The translations under genes and the position numbers were made by a program. From an uncultured Collinsella sp. (GTDB lineage Bacteria; Actinomycetota; Coriobacteriia; Coriobacteriales; Coriobacteriaceae): 18,029 bases of DNA. The DNA lies in NCBI GenBank assembly GCA_900550815.1, contig URTW01000018.1:1-18029 (forward strand), in the 5' to 3' direction. Positions 1 through 7,146 of the stretch are shown here, one piece after another. The stretch's first letter is position 1. Each line of letters opens with the position of its first letter. The notes beneath the pieces are model-generated. The model saw nothing but the letters and a program-made list of their open reading frames with translations, was not told the origin of the DNA and did not search any database.

Positions 1-121
<121 letters not shown>

Positions 122-181
122 CCACACATGGTCGAGGACGTTCTGAAAACTAAGCCCGGCCCCCGCCGGACAGGTCAACCG

Positions 182-1207
182 CTACTCGCAGAGCAGCTTA
201 GCGATCTGGACGGCGTTGGTTGCCGCGCCCTTACGGATTTGGTCGCCGCAGCACCAGAAGGTAATACCGCGCGTGGCCTCGGGGTTCGAGATGTCGCGAC
301 GCACGCGGCCGACCCAAATCAGGTCCTGGTCGGACGTATCCATCGGCATGGGGAAGCGGTCGTGCGCATCCTCGGCGCTCATGTCGTCAACCAGTTTCAC
401 GCCCGGAGCGGCAGCCAGCGCAGCACGGGCCTCCTCAACCGTAATGTCGCGCTCAAACTCGAGCGTAATGCTCTCGGAGTGCGAGCGCAGCACGGGCACG
501 CGCACGCAAGTGCAGTTCACGCGCAGCTCGGGCAGATGCATGATCTTGCGGCCCTCGTTCTGCAGTTTCATCTCCTCGGAGGTAAAGCCCTCCTCCTTGA
601 CGCCGCCAATCTGCGGAATCAGATTGCTCGCGAGCTGAGCGGCAAATGCGCGCGGCTCGGGAATCTCCTCGCCACGGCCCAGAGCGGCCAGCTGAGCCTC
701 AAGCTCGGCCATACCGGGAGCGCCAGCGCCCGAAGCCGCCTGGTACGTCGAGACGATCATGCGCTTCACGCCGGCGAGCTGATGCAGCGGCCACGTGGGA
801 ACCAGGCCGATGATGGTCGCGCAGTTGGGGTTGGCGATAAGGCCATGATGCCACTTGATGTCGTCAGCATTGATCTCAGGCACGACCAGCGGCACCTCGG
901 GATCCATGCGGAAGGCGTGGCTGTTGTCGACCACGACGGCTCCGCGCTTAACGGCCTCGGGCAGCAGCTCCTTGGCGATATCGTCGCCGGCAGCGCCGAG
1001 CACGATGTCGCAGCCCTCAAAGGCCTCGGGGCAAGCTTCCTCAATCACGATCTGCTCGCCGCGGAACTCGACGGTTTTACCCGCGGAGCGTGCACTTGCC
1101 AGCAGCTTGAGCTTGCCAACCGGGAACTCCTGCTCGTTGAGGCACTCGAGCATCTGGGTGCCTACAGCTCCCGTCGCGCCCAAAATAGCAACCGTGTACT
1201 GTTTCAT
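182..1207 (-). CDS. asd: Aspartate-semialdehyde dehydrogenase
   Basis: NADPH-dependent cytosolic enzyme reducing aspartyl phosphate to aspartate semialdehyde, the branch point to lysine, methionine and threonine. The 341-residue protein opens with the Rossmann loop GATGAVG (residues 10-16). The catalytic Cys129 is in NPNCATI, a QAASGAG segment follows near 156-162, and the active-site His243 is in RSHSES. The length is normal for the family. The start is the ATG at 1207, because a purine-rich Shine-Dalgarno (AAAGGGGGAAG) lies immediately upstream and the protein then begins MKQYTVAILGATG. An in-frame ATG at 1294 would add 29 residues unlike the family and has no such site. It lies downstream of lysC on the same strand, 173 bases away, with two hairpins between them, so it may be only partly co-transcribed. 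Confidence 0.95.
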   Translation of the reverse strand: MKQYTVAILGATGAVGTQMLECLNEQEFPVGKLKLLASARSAGKTVEFRGEQIVIEEACPEAFEGCDIVLGAAGDDIAKELLPEAVKRGAVVVDNSHAFRMDPEVPLVVPEINADDIKWHHGLIANPNCATIIGLVPTWPLHQLAGVKRMIVSTYQAASGAGAPGMAELEAQLAALGRGEEIPEPRAFAAQLASNLIPQIGGVKEEGFTSEEMKLQNEGRKIMHLPELRVNCTCVRVPVLRSHSESITLEFERDITVEEARAALAAAPGVKLVDDMSAEDAHDRFPMPMDTSDQDLIWVGRVRRDISNPEATRGITFWCCGDQIRKGAATNAVQIAKLLCE

Positions 1208-1281
1208 GCTTCCCCCTTTAAAGGTTGTGGCTTTTGCCCGCACGCCGAGCAGGCCGATTATTGTTGCCAGTGTATACAAGA

Positions 1282-1308
1282 ACGGGGCGGGCACGAAACC
1301 CGCCCCGT
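1282..1308 (-). terminator. GC-rich hairpin between lysC and asd
   Basis: A perfect 10-bp stem (ACGGGGCGGG at 1282-1291 pairing with 1299-1308) has a 7-base loop. On the lysC transcript it is followed by UCUUGUAUA, only a modest U-tract. It could be an intrinsic terminator or an attenuating hairpin that lowers asd expression relative to lysC. A CGAAAC-rich stretch of short direct repeats (1309-1331) lies beside it. Confidence 0.55.
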
Positions 1309-1338
1309 CGAAACGAAACCGAAACGAAACGCCCCGCC

Positions 1339-1370
1339 GTAGATTTTTGAGACATGACCCAAAAATCTAC
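1339..1370. repeat. Perfect 11-bp inverted repeat after lysC
   Basis: GTAGATTTTTG (1339-1349) and CAAAAATCTAC (1360-1370) are perfect reverse complements around a 10-base spacer. The repeat begins 10 bases past the lysC stop codon. No T-run follows on either strand, so it is a poor intrinsic terminator by itself. It could be a dispersed palindromic repeat, a protein-binding site or an mRNA 3'-end stabiliser. Confidence 0.6.
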
Positions 1371-1380
1371 CGAGCAGTCG

Positions 1381-2769
1381 CTACTTTTTGAGCGCAGCCA
1401 GAGCGGGATCGACCGGCGCAGGAGCCTCCAGATCGGAGACCTTCACAATGCCGTTTTCGTCGGAGAAGGCACGGTAAATGGTCCGAATCGCTAGGTCGAA
1501 GTCCTTCTCCTCGACACCGATAATGATGTTGATCTCGTCACAGCTCTGCGAAATCATACGCACGCTCACGCCGGCCTGGCCGAGCATGCCAAACAGATGG
1601 CCCGAGATACCTGCACGACCGCGCAGGTTGCGGCCGACGGTAGCGATGAGCGCCAAGCCCTCGACAACCTCGATCTCGAGCGGTTCGACCTCCTGCTGGA
1701 TGTCGCCCACGAGTGAGTACAGCGAATCGTGCACATCCTGCTCCTGCACCACGGCGCCAAAGCGGTCGACGCCGGTGGGCATATGCTCGACGGAAACGTC
1801 ATAGCGCTCGAAGACCGAAAGCGCGCGGCGCATAAAGCCGACGCGCGGCTTGGTGCGGTCGCGGGCGACGTTGATGGCGACAAAGCCGCGCTTGCCGGTC
1901 ACGCCGGTAATGATGGGCTCCGCCTCGCCTTCATCAGCCGTCTCGCTAATGATGGTGCCGGGGTCCTGCGGCGCATTGGTGTTCTTGATGACCAGCGGAA
2001 TACCCGCCTCACGCACAGGGAACACGGCCTCCTCGTGCAGGACGCTTGCGCCCATGTACGAAAGCTCGCGCAGCTCCTCGTAGGTAACGCGGGCGATGGG
2101 CTGAGCCTCGGGAACAATACGCGGATCGGCAGAATAGAAGCCCGAGACGTCGGTCCAGTTCTCGTACAGGTCGGCGCCTAGGCACTTGGCCAGGATCGAG
2201 CCGGAAATGTCACCGCCGCCACGGTCGAGCAGCTTGATCTGGCCCTCGCGCGTCGCGCCATAGAAGCCAGGCATAACGAAGCCGCCCTGCTGACCGTACT
2301 CTTGCACCAGCTCGGAGGTGCGGTTCATACTGAGCGTACCGTCGTGATGGAACGCCACAACCGTCGCGGCGTCCAGGAACGGTAGGCCCAGGTACTCAGC
2401 CATCAGGCGAGCGGTGAAGTACTCGCCGCGGCTCACAAGCTCCTCGGTGGAGTAACCGCCCGAGCGGGCGCGCTCGGCAAAAGCCGCGAACTCCTCACGG
2501 ATGGGATAGGTGAGCTCCAGCTCGTCAGCGATATCAAAATAGCGCTGGCCGATGTCCTCGAGCAGCTCCTCGCACGACACGTGGTACTTAACGTGCGCGT
2601 TAACCAGGTAGAGCAGGTCGGTCACCTTGGTGTCGCCCTTAAAGCGGCGACCACAGGCGGAAACCACCACAAAACGGCGGGCAGGGTCGGCATCGACGAT
2701 GGCCTTGATCTTCTTGAAGTGTTCGGCGTCGGCGACCGACGAGCCGCCAAACTTGGCAATCTTAATCAT
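1381..2769 (-). CDS. lysC: Aspartate kinase with tandem ACT domains
   Basis: ATP-dependent phosphorylation of aspartate, the committed step of the aspartate amino-acid family. The 462-residue protein begins with the aspartokinase signature KFGGSSV (residues 6-12). The catalytic kinase domain extends to about residue 285 and includes GFYSADPRIVPEA (210-222). Two ACT regions follow (about 305-365 and 370-435; the second contains GRAGISGHLFGMLGQAGVSV), which in this family bind feedback amino acids. It is monofunctional, with no fused homoserine dehydrogenase. An oddity is RGGGD (183-187), where many family members have RGGSD. It is divergent from thrC across about 100 bases. The ribosome site at this ATG is weak (GAAAGG, rather distant), but the N-terminus fits the family exactly. 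Confidence 0.94.
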   Translation of the reverse strand: MIKIAKFGGSSVADAEHFKKIKAIVDADPARRFVVVSACGRRFKGDTKVTDLLYLVNAHVKYHVSCEELLEDIGQRYFDIADELELTYPIREEFAAFAERARSGGYSTEELVSRGEYFTARLMAEYLGLPFLDAATVVAFHHDGTLSMNRTSELVQEYGQQGGFVMPGFYGATREGQIKLLDRGGGDISGSILAKCLGADLYENWTDVSGFYSADPRIVPEAQPIARVTYEELRELSYMGASVLHEEAVFPVREAGIPLVIKNTNAPQDPGTIISETADEGEAEPIITGVTGKRGFVAINVARDRTKPRVGFMRRALSVFERYDVSVEHMPTGVDRFGAVVQEQDVHDSLYSLVGDIQQEVEPLEIEVVEGLALIATVGRNLRGRAGISGHLFGMLGQAGVSVRMISQSCDEINIIIGVEEKDFDLAIRTIYRAFSDENGIVKVSDLEAPAPVDPALAALKK

Positions 2770-2858
2770 GGGCTGGAGGTTACCTTTCTAAAAAGCCTCT
2801 GCGAACCTATTTTGCGCGCTCTGATACCATGGTTTCACCGATTGGGACCAAGGCATCC

Positions 2859-2864
2859 GAGGAG
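2859..2864 (+). promoter_or_regulatory. Ribosome binding site deciding the thrC start
   Basis: GAGGAG lies 9 bases before the ATG at 2874. This favours 2874 over the in-frame upstream ATG at 2829, whose extra 15 residues do not resemble threonine synthase. Confidence 0.75.
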
Positions 2865-2873
2865 CAGTGTTAT

Positions 2874-4391
2874 ATGGGAACTTATCATAGTACACGAGGA
2901 CGCACTTTATCGTGCTCAAGTAAGGTGGCAATCCGCACCGGCATCGCTCCCGACGGGGGTTTGTTTGTCTCGGACGAGCTCGGCACCCAGCGGGTCGATA
3001 TCAGCTCGCTTGCAGATAAATCGTACTTTGAAATCGCTCAAGATGTGTTGGGAATGTTACTGAATGATTACACGGCCGAAGAAATTTCGGCGTGTGTCGA
3101 CGAGGCATACCGCGGCACGTTCGCGAGTGAAGAGGTTACGCCGCTCGTCAAACTCGACGCTGCACTGGGCGCCGACGCCCCTCAGACCTATGTGATGGAG
3201 CTCTTTGGCGGCCCCACAAGCGCCTTCAAGGACGTCGCCCTTCAGATGCTCCCCCGCCTCATGGCCCGCACTTCCGCCAAGGACGGCGGCGCTGAGCGCA
3301 TCATGATCGTCACCGCCACGTCGGGCGACACGGGCAAGGCCGCACTCGCCGGTTTTGCCGACGCTCCGGGCACGGGTATTACCGTCTTTTATCCCGAGGG
3401 CAAGGTCAGCCGCGTCCAGAACCTGCAGATGTCCACGCAGGAGGGCGACAACGTCGCCGTCTGCGGCATCCGCGGCAACTTTGACGACGCCCAGAGCGCC
3501 GTCAAGCGCATCTTTGCCGATAAGGAGCTTGCCGAGCGTCTGGAGGCCGCCGGCACGGTGCTTTCGAGCGCCAACTCCATCAACGTCGGCCGCCTGGTAC
3601 CGCAGGTCGTCTACTACTTTGCCGCCTATGCGCAGCTGCTGCGCGCCGGCGCCATCGAGGCCGGCGACGCCGTGGAGTTCTGCGTACCGACCGGCAACTT
3701 TGGCGATATCCTGGCCGGCTACTACGCCAAGCGCATGGGTCTGCCCGTCGCCAAGCTCGTCGTGGCGAGCGACAAGAACAACGTGCTTGCCGACTTCCTG
3801 ACCACCGGCGTTTACGACCGTAGCCGCCCGTTCTTCACGACCATCTCGCCGTCGATGGACATCCTCATCAGCTCTAACCTGGAGCGCATGCTGTACTTCC
3901 TGTCCGATGGCGACTGCGAGCTTGTTGCCGGCCTTATGGAGCAGCTGGCACAGACTGGTCGCTACGAGGTTCCCGCCGACCTGTTGGCAAAGATTCAGAG
4001 CGTCTTTGGATGTGGTTGGGCCAGCGAGGACGAGGTCCGCGCTGCCATCAAGAGCTGCTGGGATGCAAACGGCTACGTGATCGACCCGCACACCGCTTGC
4101 GGCTATCACGTCTTCGAAAAGGTCGCTCCCGCCGAGGGCGCCAAGGCCCGCGTGCTGCTTTCGACCGCAAGCCCCTACAAGTTCCCGCGCGCCTGCTGCG
4201 ACGCCCTGGGCCTCGACGTTCCCGAGGATGATTTTGAGGCTATGCGTGTACTCGAGCAGGCCACCAACACGGTCGCCCCGACCCAGCTCGCCGAACTCGA
4301 ATCCAAACCCGTCCGCTTTGAAGACGTCTGCGACGTCGATGAGATGGCAAGCTACGTCGAGTCTGCAGCAAAACGAATGAGCACCAACTAG
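2874..4391 (+). CDS. thrC: Threonine synthase
   Basis: PLP-dependent enzyme converting O-phosphohomoserine to threonine in the cytosol. The 505-residue protein starts MGTYHSTRG, typical of the long bacterial/fungal class of threonine synthase. The PLP lysine is K119 in FGGPTSAFKD, and a phosphate-binding TATSGDTGKAAL segment follows at about 154-165. The length fits the long class (about 430-510). It is transcribed rightward, divergently from lysC. A strong terminator lies 12 bases past its stop, so thrB downstream probably depends on partial read-through or on its own promoter, which I could not identify. A 447-residue reading frame on the opposite strand is a GC-bias shadow. Confidence 0.95.
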   Translation: MGTYHSTRGRTLSCSSKVAIRTGIAPDGGLFVSDELGTQRVDISSLADKSYFEIAQDVLGMLLNDYTAEEISACVDEAYRGTFASEEVTPLVKLDAALGADAPQTYVMELFGGPTSAFKDVALQMLPRLMARTSAKDGGAERIMIVTATSGDTGKAALAGFADAPGTGITVFYPEGKVSRVQNLQMSTQEGDNVAVCGIRGNFDDAQSAVKRIFADKELAERLEAAGTVLSSANSINVGRLVPQVVYYFAAYAQLLRAGAIEAGDAVEFCVPTGNFGDILAGYYAKRMGLPVAKLVVASDKNNVLADFLTTGVYDRSRPFFTTISPSMDILISSNLERMLYFLSDGDCELVAGLMEQLAQTGRYEVPADLLAKIQSVFGCGWASEDEVRAAIKSCWDANGYVIDPHTACGYHVFEKVAPAEGAKARVLLSTASPYKFPRACCDALGLDVPEDDFEAMRVLEQATNTVAPTQLAELESKPVRFEDVCDVDEMASYVESAAKRMSTN

Positions 4392-4403
4392 ATCCCTCAT
4401 TAA

Positions 4404-4438
4404 GCGCCGGCGAAAGCCGGCGCACCTTCTTTTTATTT
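4404..4438 (+). terminator. Intrinsic terminator of thrC
   Basis: GCGCCGGC (4404-4411), a GAAA tetraloop and GCCGGCGC (4416-4423) form a perfect 8-bp GC stem. The T-rich tract TTCTTTTTATTT follows at 4427-4438. This is a textbook Rho-independent terminator just past thrC. Confidence 0.88.
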
Positions 4439-4466
4439 AGCTTTCGGGATGATGACGAGCATGCGC

Positions 4467-4578
4467 GCGGGTCTGGCCGTTTAGTTCGTCGCGAGTTCCG
4501 CACGAGCCGGAAAGCACTTAATGTGCTTTCCGAGCGAGCCAGGACTGCCCGAGCAGCGAACTAAACGGCCAGACCCGC
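4467..4578. repeat. 112-bp nested palindrome upstream of thrB
   Basis: The outer arms 4467-4488 and 4557-4578 are perfect 22-bp reverse complements. Inside them, CGGAAAGCAC (4508-4517) and GTGCTTTCCG (4523-4532) form a second perfect 10-bp hairpin with a 5-base loop. The unpaired linkers are 19 and 24 bases. The right linker holds a small CTGC-CCGA-GCAG hairpin (4545-4556). The right arm ends 2 bases before the thrB Shine-Dalgarno, so if transcribed the structure sits directly against the ribosome site. It could be a dispersed palindromic element, a leader RNA or a cruciform. I do not recognise a known riboswitch class in it. Confidence 0.8.
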
Positions 4579-4592
4579 CCAGGAGGACCCAC

Positions 4593-5474
4593 ATGATCAA
4601 AATCACCGTCCCAGCAACCAGCGCCAACCTAGGCATCGGCTATGACACCCTCGGCATGGCTGTCAGCCTCTACTCGCACTTCACCTTCGAGCGCGCCGAC
4701 AAACTCACCATCACCGGATGCCCCGAAGAGTTCCAAAACGAGAACAACCTAGTCTACGTGAGCTTTGTGGACGCACTGGCCGCATGGGGCGAGCCGGCCT
4801 TCCCCGTCGCCATCGACATTCAGACTGACGTTCCCGTCGCCCGCGGCCTGGGCTCCAGCTCCACCTGCGTCGTCGCCGGCATTATGGCCGCCGCCGCACT
4901 GACAGGCCACACCGTCGACCGTGCCGAGCTCGTCCGCATTGCCACCGAGGTCGAGGGCCATCCCGATAACGTCGCCCCCGCCATCCTGGGCGGCGCCGTC
5001 TGCTCCTTTACGCCGACTGATTCGCTCCCCCAGTGCCTGCGCTACGAGGTGAGCGATCGCCTGCGTTTTATTACCGTGATTCCGCCCTACGAGGTACACA
5101 CGAGCGAGGCACGCAAGGTCGTGCCGCAGGAGATTCCACTCTCCACCGCCGTATGGCAAATGGGCCGCATCGCCGGCATGACGCGCGGCCTGGAGACTGG
5201 CGACCTAGACCTGCTTGCCGCCGCCACCGCCGACCGCATCCAGGAGCCCTATCGCCGCCGCCTCATCCCCGACTACAACGCTGTGCGCGACACCTGCCTT
5301 AACGGCGGTGCCAAGACCATCTGGATCAGCGGTTCGGGCTCGACCCTTATGGCTGTGACCGACGATACCATCGTGGCAAAGTTTCTGCAGGTCAAGCTGC
5401 GCGAGCAGTTCCCTAAGTGTGATACGCATATCCTCACGTGCGACACGGAAGGCGCCCAGATCGAATACCTGTAG
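4593..5474 (+). CDS. thrB: Homoserine kinase
   Basis: GHMP-family kinase phosphorylating L-homoserine to O-phosphohomoserine, the substrate of ThrC. The 293-residue protein carries the N-terminal motif PATSANLGIGYDTLG (7-21). The GHMP ATP-binding glycine loop PVARGLGSSS is at 81-90, and the C-terminal glycine-rich ISGSGSTLMA is at 245-254. The length is typical. The start at 4593 is set by AGGAGG (4581-4586) six bases before the ATG; an upstream in-frame ATG at 4521 lies inside the palindrome and is rejected. It follows thrC by 201 bases holding a terminator and the nested palindrome, an unusual separation for two consecutive pathway genes. Confidence 0.93.
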   Translation: MIKITVPATSANLGIGYDTLGMAVSLYSHFTFERADKLTITGCPEEFQNENNLVYVSFVDALAAWGEPAFPVAIDIQTDVPVARGLGSSSTCVVAGIMAAAALTGHTVDRAELVRIATEVEGHPDNVAPAILGGAVCSFTPTDSLPQCLRYEVSDRLRFITVIPPYEVHTSEARKVVPQEIPLSTAVWQMGRIAGMTRGLETGDLDLLAAATADRIQEPYRRRLIPDYNAVRDTCLNGGAKTIWISGSGSTLMAVTDDTIVAKFLQVKLREQFPKCDTHILTCDTEGAQIEYL

Positions 5475-5495
5475 TCGCCGTCCCGTATACTCGCC

Positions 5496-5620
5496 GGGGA
5501 GGCCAGGGGCTTTGCCCCCAAATCGTCCTCGGACATGGCAGGACCCCCGCTGCGCACTTCGTGCGGCGGGGGTCCTGCCGTCCTGCGGAAAGATTTGGGG
5601 GCAAAGCCCCTGGCCTCCCC
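5496..5620. repeat. 125-bp nested palindrome downstream of thrB
   Basis: The outer arms 5496-5524 and 5592-5620 are perfect 29-bp reverse complements. The inner arms 5537-5550 and 5566-5579 (GGCAGGACCCCCGC and its complement) are perfect over 14 bp, capped by CGCAC-TTC-GTGCG. The two 12-base linkers both begin GTCCT. Each outer arm can also fold on itself (GGGGC-TTT-GCCCC), so the sequence can switch between one long cruciform and three separate hairpins. No T-run follows. It shares architecture, not sequence, with the element upstream of thrB. Confidence 0.85.
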
Positions 5621-5664
5621 TACGTTCACTTCGCTGGCGGCGGCTACAGGGACCTACACTCTGT

Positions 5665-5692
5665 AAAAGCGCCGGGCTGATAGTTGCTTTTT
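5665..5692 (+). terminator. Weak possible terminator for the thrB transcript
   Basis: AAAAGC (5665-5670) can pair with GCTTTT (5686-5691) and is followed by TATT. The stem is short with a 15-base loop, so this is only a candidate. It lies after the nested palindrome. Confidence 0.25.
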
Positions 5693-5732
5693 ATTGGTAG
5701 GGGCTCTTGCTAGGTAGGGGCACTTACTAGTG

Positions 5733-5747
5733 ACAGGCTTCGCCTGT
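5733..5747. repeat. Small hairpin after the XRE gene
   Basis: ACAGGC-TTC-GCCTGT is a perfect 6-bp stem with a 3-base loop, 9 bases beyond the stop of the XRE gene. Two imperfect direct repeats (TAGGGGCTCTTGCTAG and TAGGGGCACTTACTAG, 5698-5730) lie just outside it. It may end the leftward toxin-antitoxin transcript or mark the island boundary. It has no clear T-run. Confidence 0.4.
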
Positions 5748-5756
5748 GCGCTTGGT

Positions 5757-6455
5757 TTACGCTGCGCTGGTTTCTTTGTATTCGAAGACTGGTTCTAGGA
5801 GGTCTTCGATGTTGCAGTGGAGGGCTTTTGCTATGGCTCTTACGCTTGTTACCGAAGCTTCATTGATGTTTCTCTGGCGCTGCTCGTACATTTGGATTGA
5901 GCGGAGTGACACATCCGATTCGTATGCCAGATCTTGTTGGGTTTTCTTGAGCCTCTTTCTTGCTAACGCAAGCTTGGTTTGCCTGGACGCTTTTTTCGCC
6001 ATATCGCAGACGAGGCGAGCCACGCGTTCCTCCGAGGCTTCGTGCCAGGGGTAGTACAGACTGCGTAGCACATCGAATGGAACGACATGCAGCAAATCTT
6101 CGAAAGACTCTCCTAGGCGCCACTGAAGGTATGCCAATATCCAGCCTGTCCAATATTCCGGTGTCTTTTCGAATCGGTAGGTTCGATTTGGCATCGGCCT
6201 TGATTGATAGCCGGACCTTTCGGCAATGAGCGCGAACAGCTCAACGCCCGATTTTCCCGACACTACCCATGCGTTGCCGCGTTCGAACTCGCGGGCCACG
6301 CCGCTCAGGCAAAAGAGTTCAGCAACTTCCGATCCTTCTGCCCCATAATCGTTAACGGCATAGTCAAAGCAGTCGCCGAGGTTGTTCATTGCATCCTCGA
6401 GGTAGTAGACGGGGTATGTCCTACTCGGCCCACAATCCGTTAACTCTTGGATCAT
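5757..6455 (-). CDS. XRE-family HTH protein, putative antitoxin of DUF3990
   Basis: A 232-residue protein in two parts. The N-terminal ~150 residues carry LEDAMNNLGDCFDYAVNDYG (19-38) and YWTGWILAYLQW (101-112), a pattern I associate from memory with proteins encoded beside DUF3990 genes. The C-terminal part (about 160-222; KTQQDLAYESDVSLRSIQMYE) is an XRE/Cro helix-turn-helix. The start at 6455 is chosen because GGGAGGG lies 9 bases upstream; it overlaps the end of the DUF3990 gene by 35 bp, implying translational coupling. An alternative ATG at 6389 would remove 22 residues that look conserved. Likely role (inferred): neutralise the upstream protein and repress the shared promoter through the palindromic operators at 7121-7167. 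The gene is AT-richer than the surrounding genes, suggesting acquisition by transfer. Confidence 0.8.
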   Translation of the reverse strand: MIQELTDCGPSRTYPVYYLEDAMNNLGDCFDYAVNDYGAEGSEVAELFCLSGVAREFERGNAWVVSGKSGVELFALIAERSGYQSRPMPNRTYRFEKTPEYWTGWILAYLQWRLGESFEDLLHVVPFDVLRSLYYPWHEASEERVARLVCDMAKKASRQTKLALARKRLKKTQQDLAYESDVSLRSIQMYEQRQRNINEASVTSVRAIAKALHCNIEDLLEPVFEYKETSAA

Positions 6456-7104
6456 TTAAATCAACCCTCCCTGCCATCAAATCCCTAATGTCGACACCAT
6501 CAGAGTCAAATCCGTTTACCGTATCCAGGTACTTTCGTCGAGCGTTCTGTTCTCGCTCAAATCGTTTGGGATAAAACTCAGCTCCCGAGGCCTGCTTCCA
6601 ATCGCGGAACTTAATCGCCGAGAACGCACGCTCACTCATAAGCGCATATTGAATGCCCAAATCCCCCAAAAACATAATGCGCTGCAATTGCCTGAGCGAG
6701 ATCATGCCGTTGACAAACTGTCTTGCAAACGAGAAATAGGAATCGTCTGCACGATAGCCTCGAATAACGTCATAGGGAGAAATATCAATCAGGCAGTTAT
6801 CCAGCAGATAACGAAGCCCCTCGCGTGCTACTGGCGTTGAAACATTGAACTCTCTGTTATTCGCCAGAATTGCAAGCCAGTTGAGAATCGAGAACTCACC
6901 TGATTCCAAATCCAAAATCGCAAGGCCATCTAAATCAAGCTCATATCGATTGGCAATGCCATCAGACTCGGTCCGACATGCCCACTCCATTGCCATTTCC
7001 TCATGCGGTGTGCAATAAAACCCGCGCCCATAGTCATTGAATTGCCTGCATTTATCCAACGATGGATGCTCGACAACAACCTCCGACCCGTGCCAAAGCT
7101 CCAT
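6421..7104 (-). CDS. DUF3990 protein, putative ADP-ribosyltransferase-like toxin
   Basis: A 227-residue protein with the hallmark N-terminus of DUF3990: LWHGS (3-7), then DYGRGFYCT (24-32), then an acidic/Ala helix EEMAMEWA (35-42). DUF3990 is placed by family knowledge among ADP-ribosyltransferase-like folds, where an HG(S/T) strand and a conserved Tyr bind NAD; His5 and Tyr30 are the visible counterparts. The third catalytic residue cannot be assigned by eye, so activity and target are unknown. There is no signal peptide or membrane segment. The ATG at 7104 has an excellent AGGAGG (7110-7115) five bases upstream. It is the first gene of a two-gene unit with the XRE protein, in toxin-then-antitoxin order. 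The AT-rich composition differs from its neighbours. Confidence 0.8.
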   Translation of the reverse strand: MELWHGSEVVVEHPSLDKCRQFNDYGRGFYCTPHEEMAMEWACRTESDGIANRYELDLDGLAILDLESGEFSILNWLAILANNREFNVSTPVAREGLRYLLDNCLIDISPYDVIRGYRADDSYFSFARQFVNGMISLRQLQRIMFLGDLGIQYALMSERAFSAIKFRDWKQASGAEFYPKRFEREQNARRKYLDTVNGFDSDGVDIRDLMAGRVDLNDPRVNGLWAE

Positions 7105-7117
7105 ATCGACCTCCTAA

Positions 7118-7146
7118 AAAATATCACCTCAGCGATAGTTTACCAA
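7118..7146 (-). promoter_or_regulatory. Candidate promoter of the DUF3990/XRE unit
   Basis: Reading leftward, TTGGTA (7146-7141) and TATTTT (7123-7118) are separated by 17 bases, each 4/6 to the -35 and -10 consensus. The proximal operator-like site fills the spacer, ideal for repression. A caveat is that the predicted start would fall in or next to the Shine-Dalgarno at 7110-7115, so the true promoter may lie further upstream. Confidence 0.35.

Noticed and set aside
128..1342. 404-residue rightward reading frame opposite asd
   Set aside because: It is the reverse-strand shadow of a clear asd gene in GC-rich DNA; no domain and no ribosome site.
2770..2873. Possible lysine riboswitch or T-box in the lysC/thrC divergent gap
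   Set aside because: The gap is only about 100 bases and lacks the size and motifs of either class; no convincing promoter pair could be assigned.
3057..4400. 447-residue leftward reading frame opposite thrC
   Set aside because: thrC is unmistakable on the other strand; the antisense product is low-complexity Gly/Ala/Asp/His-rich with no motif.
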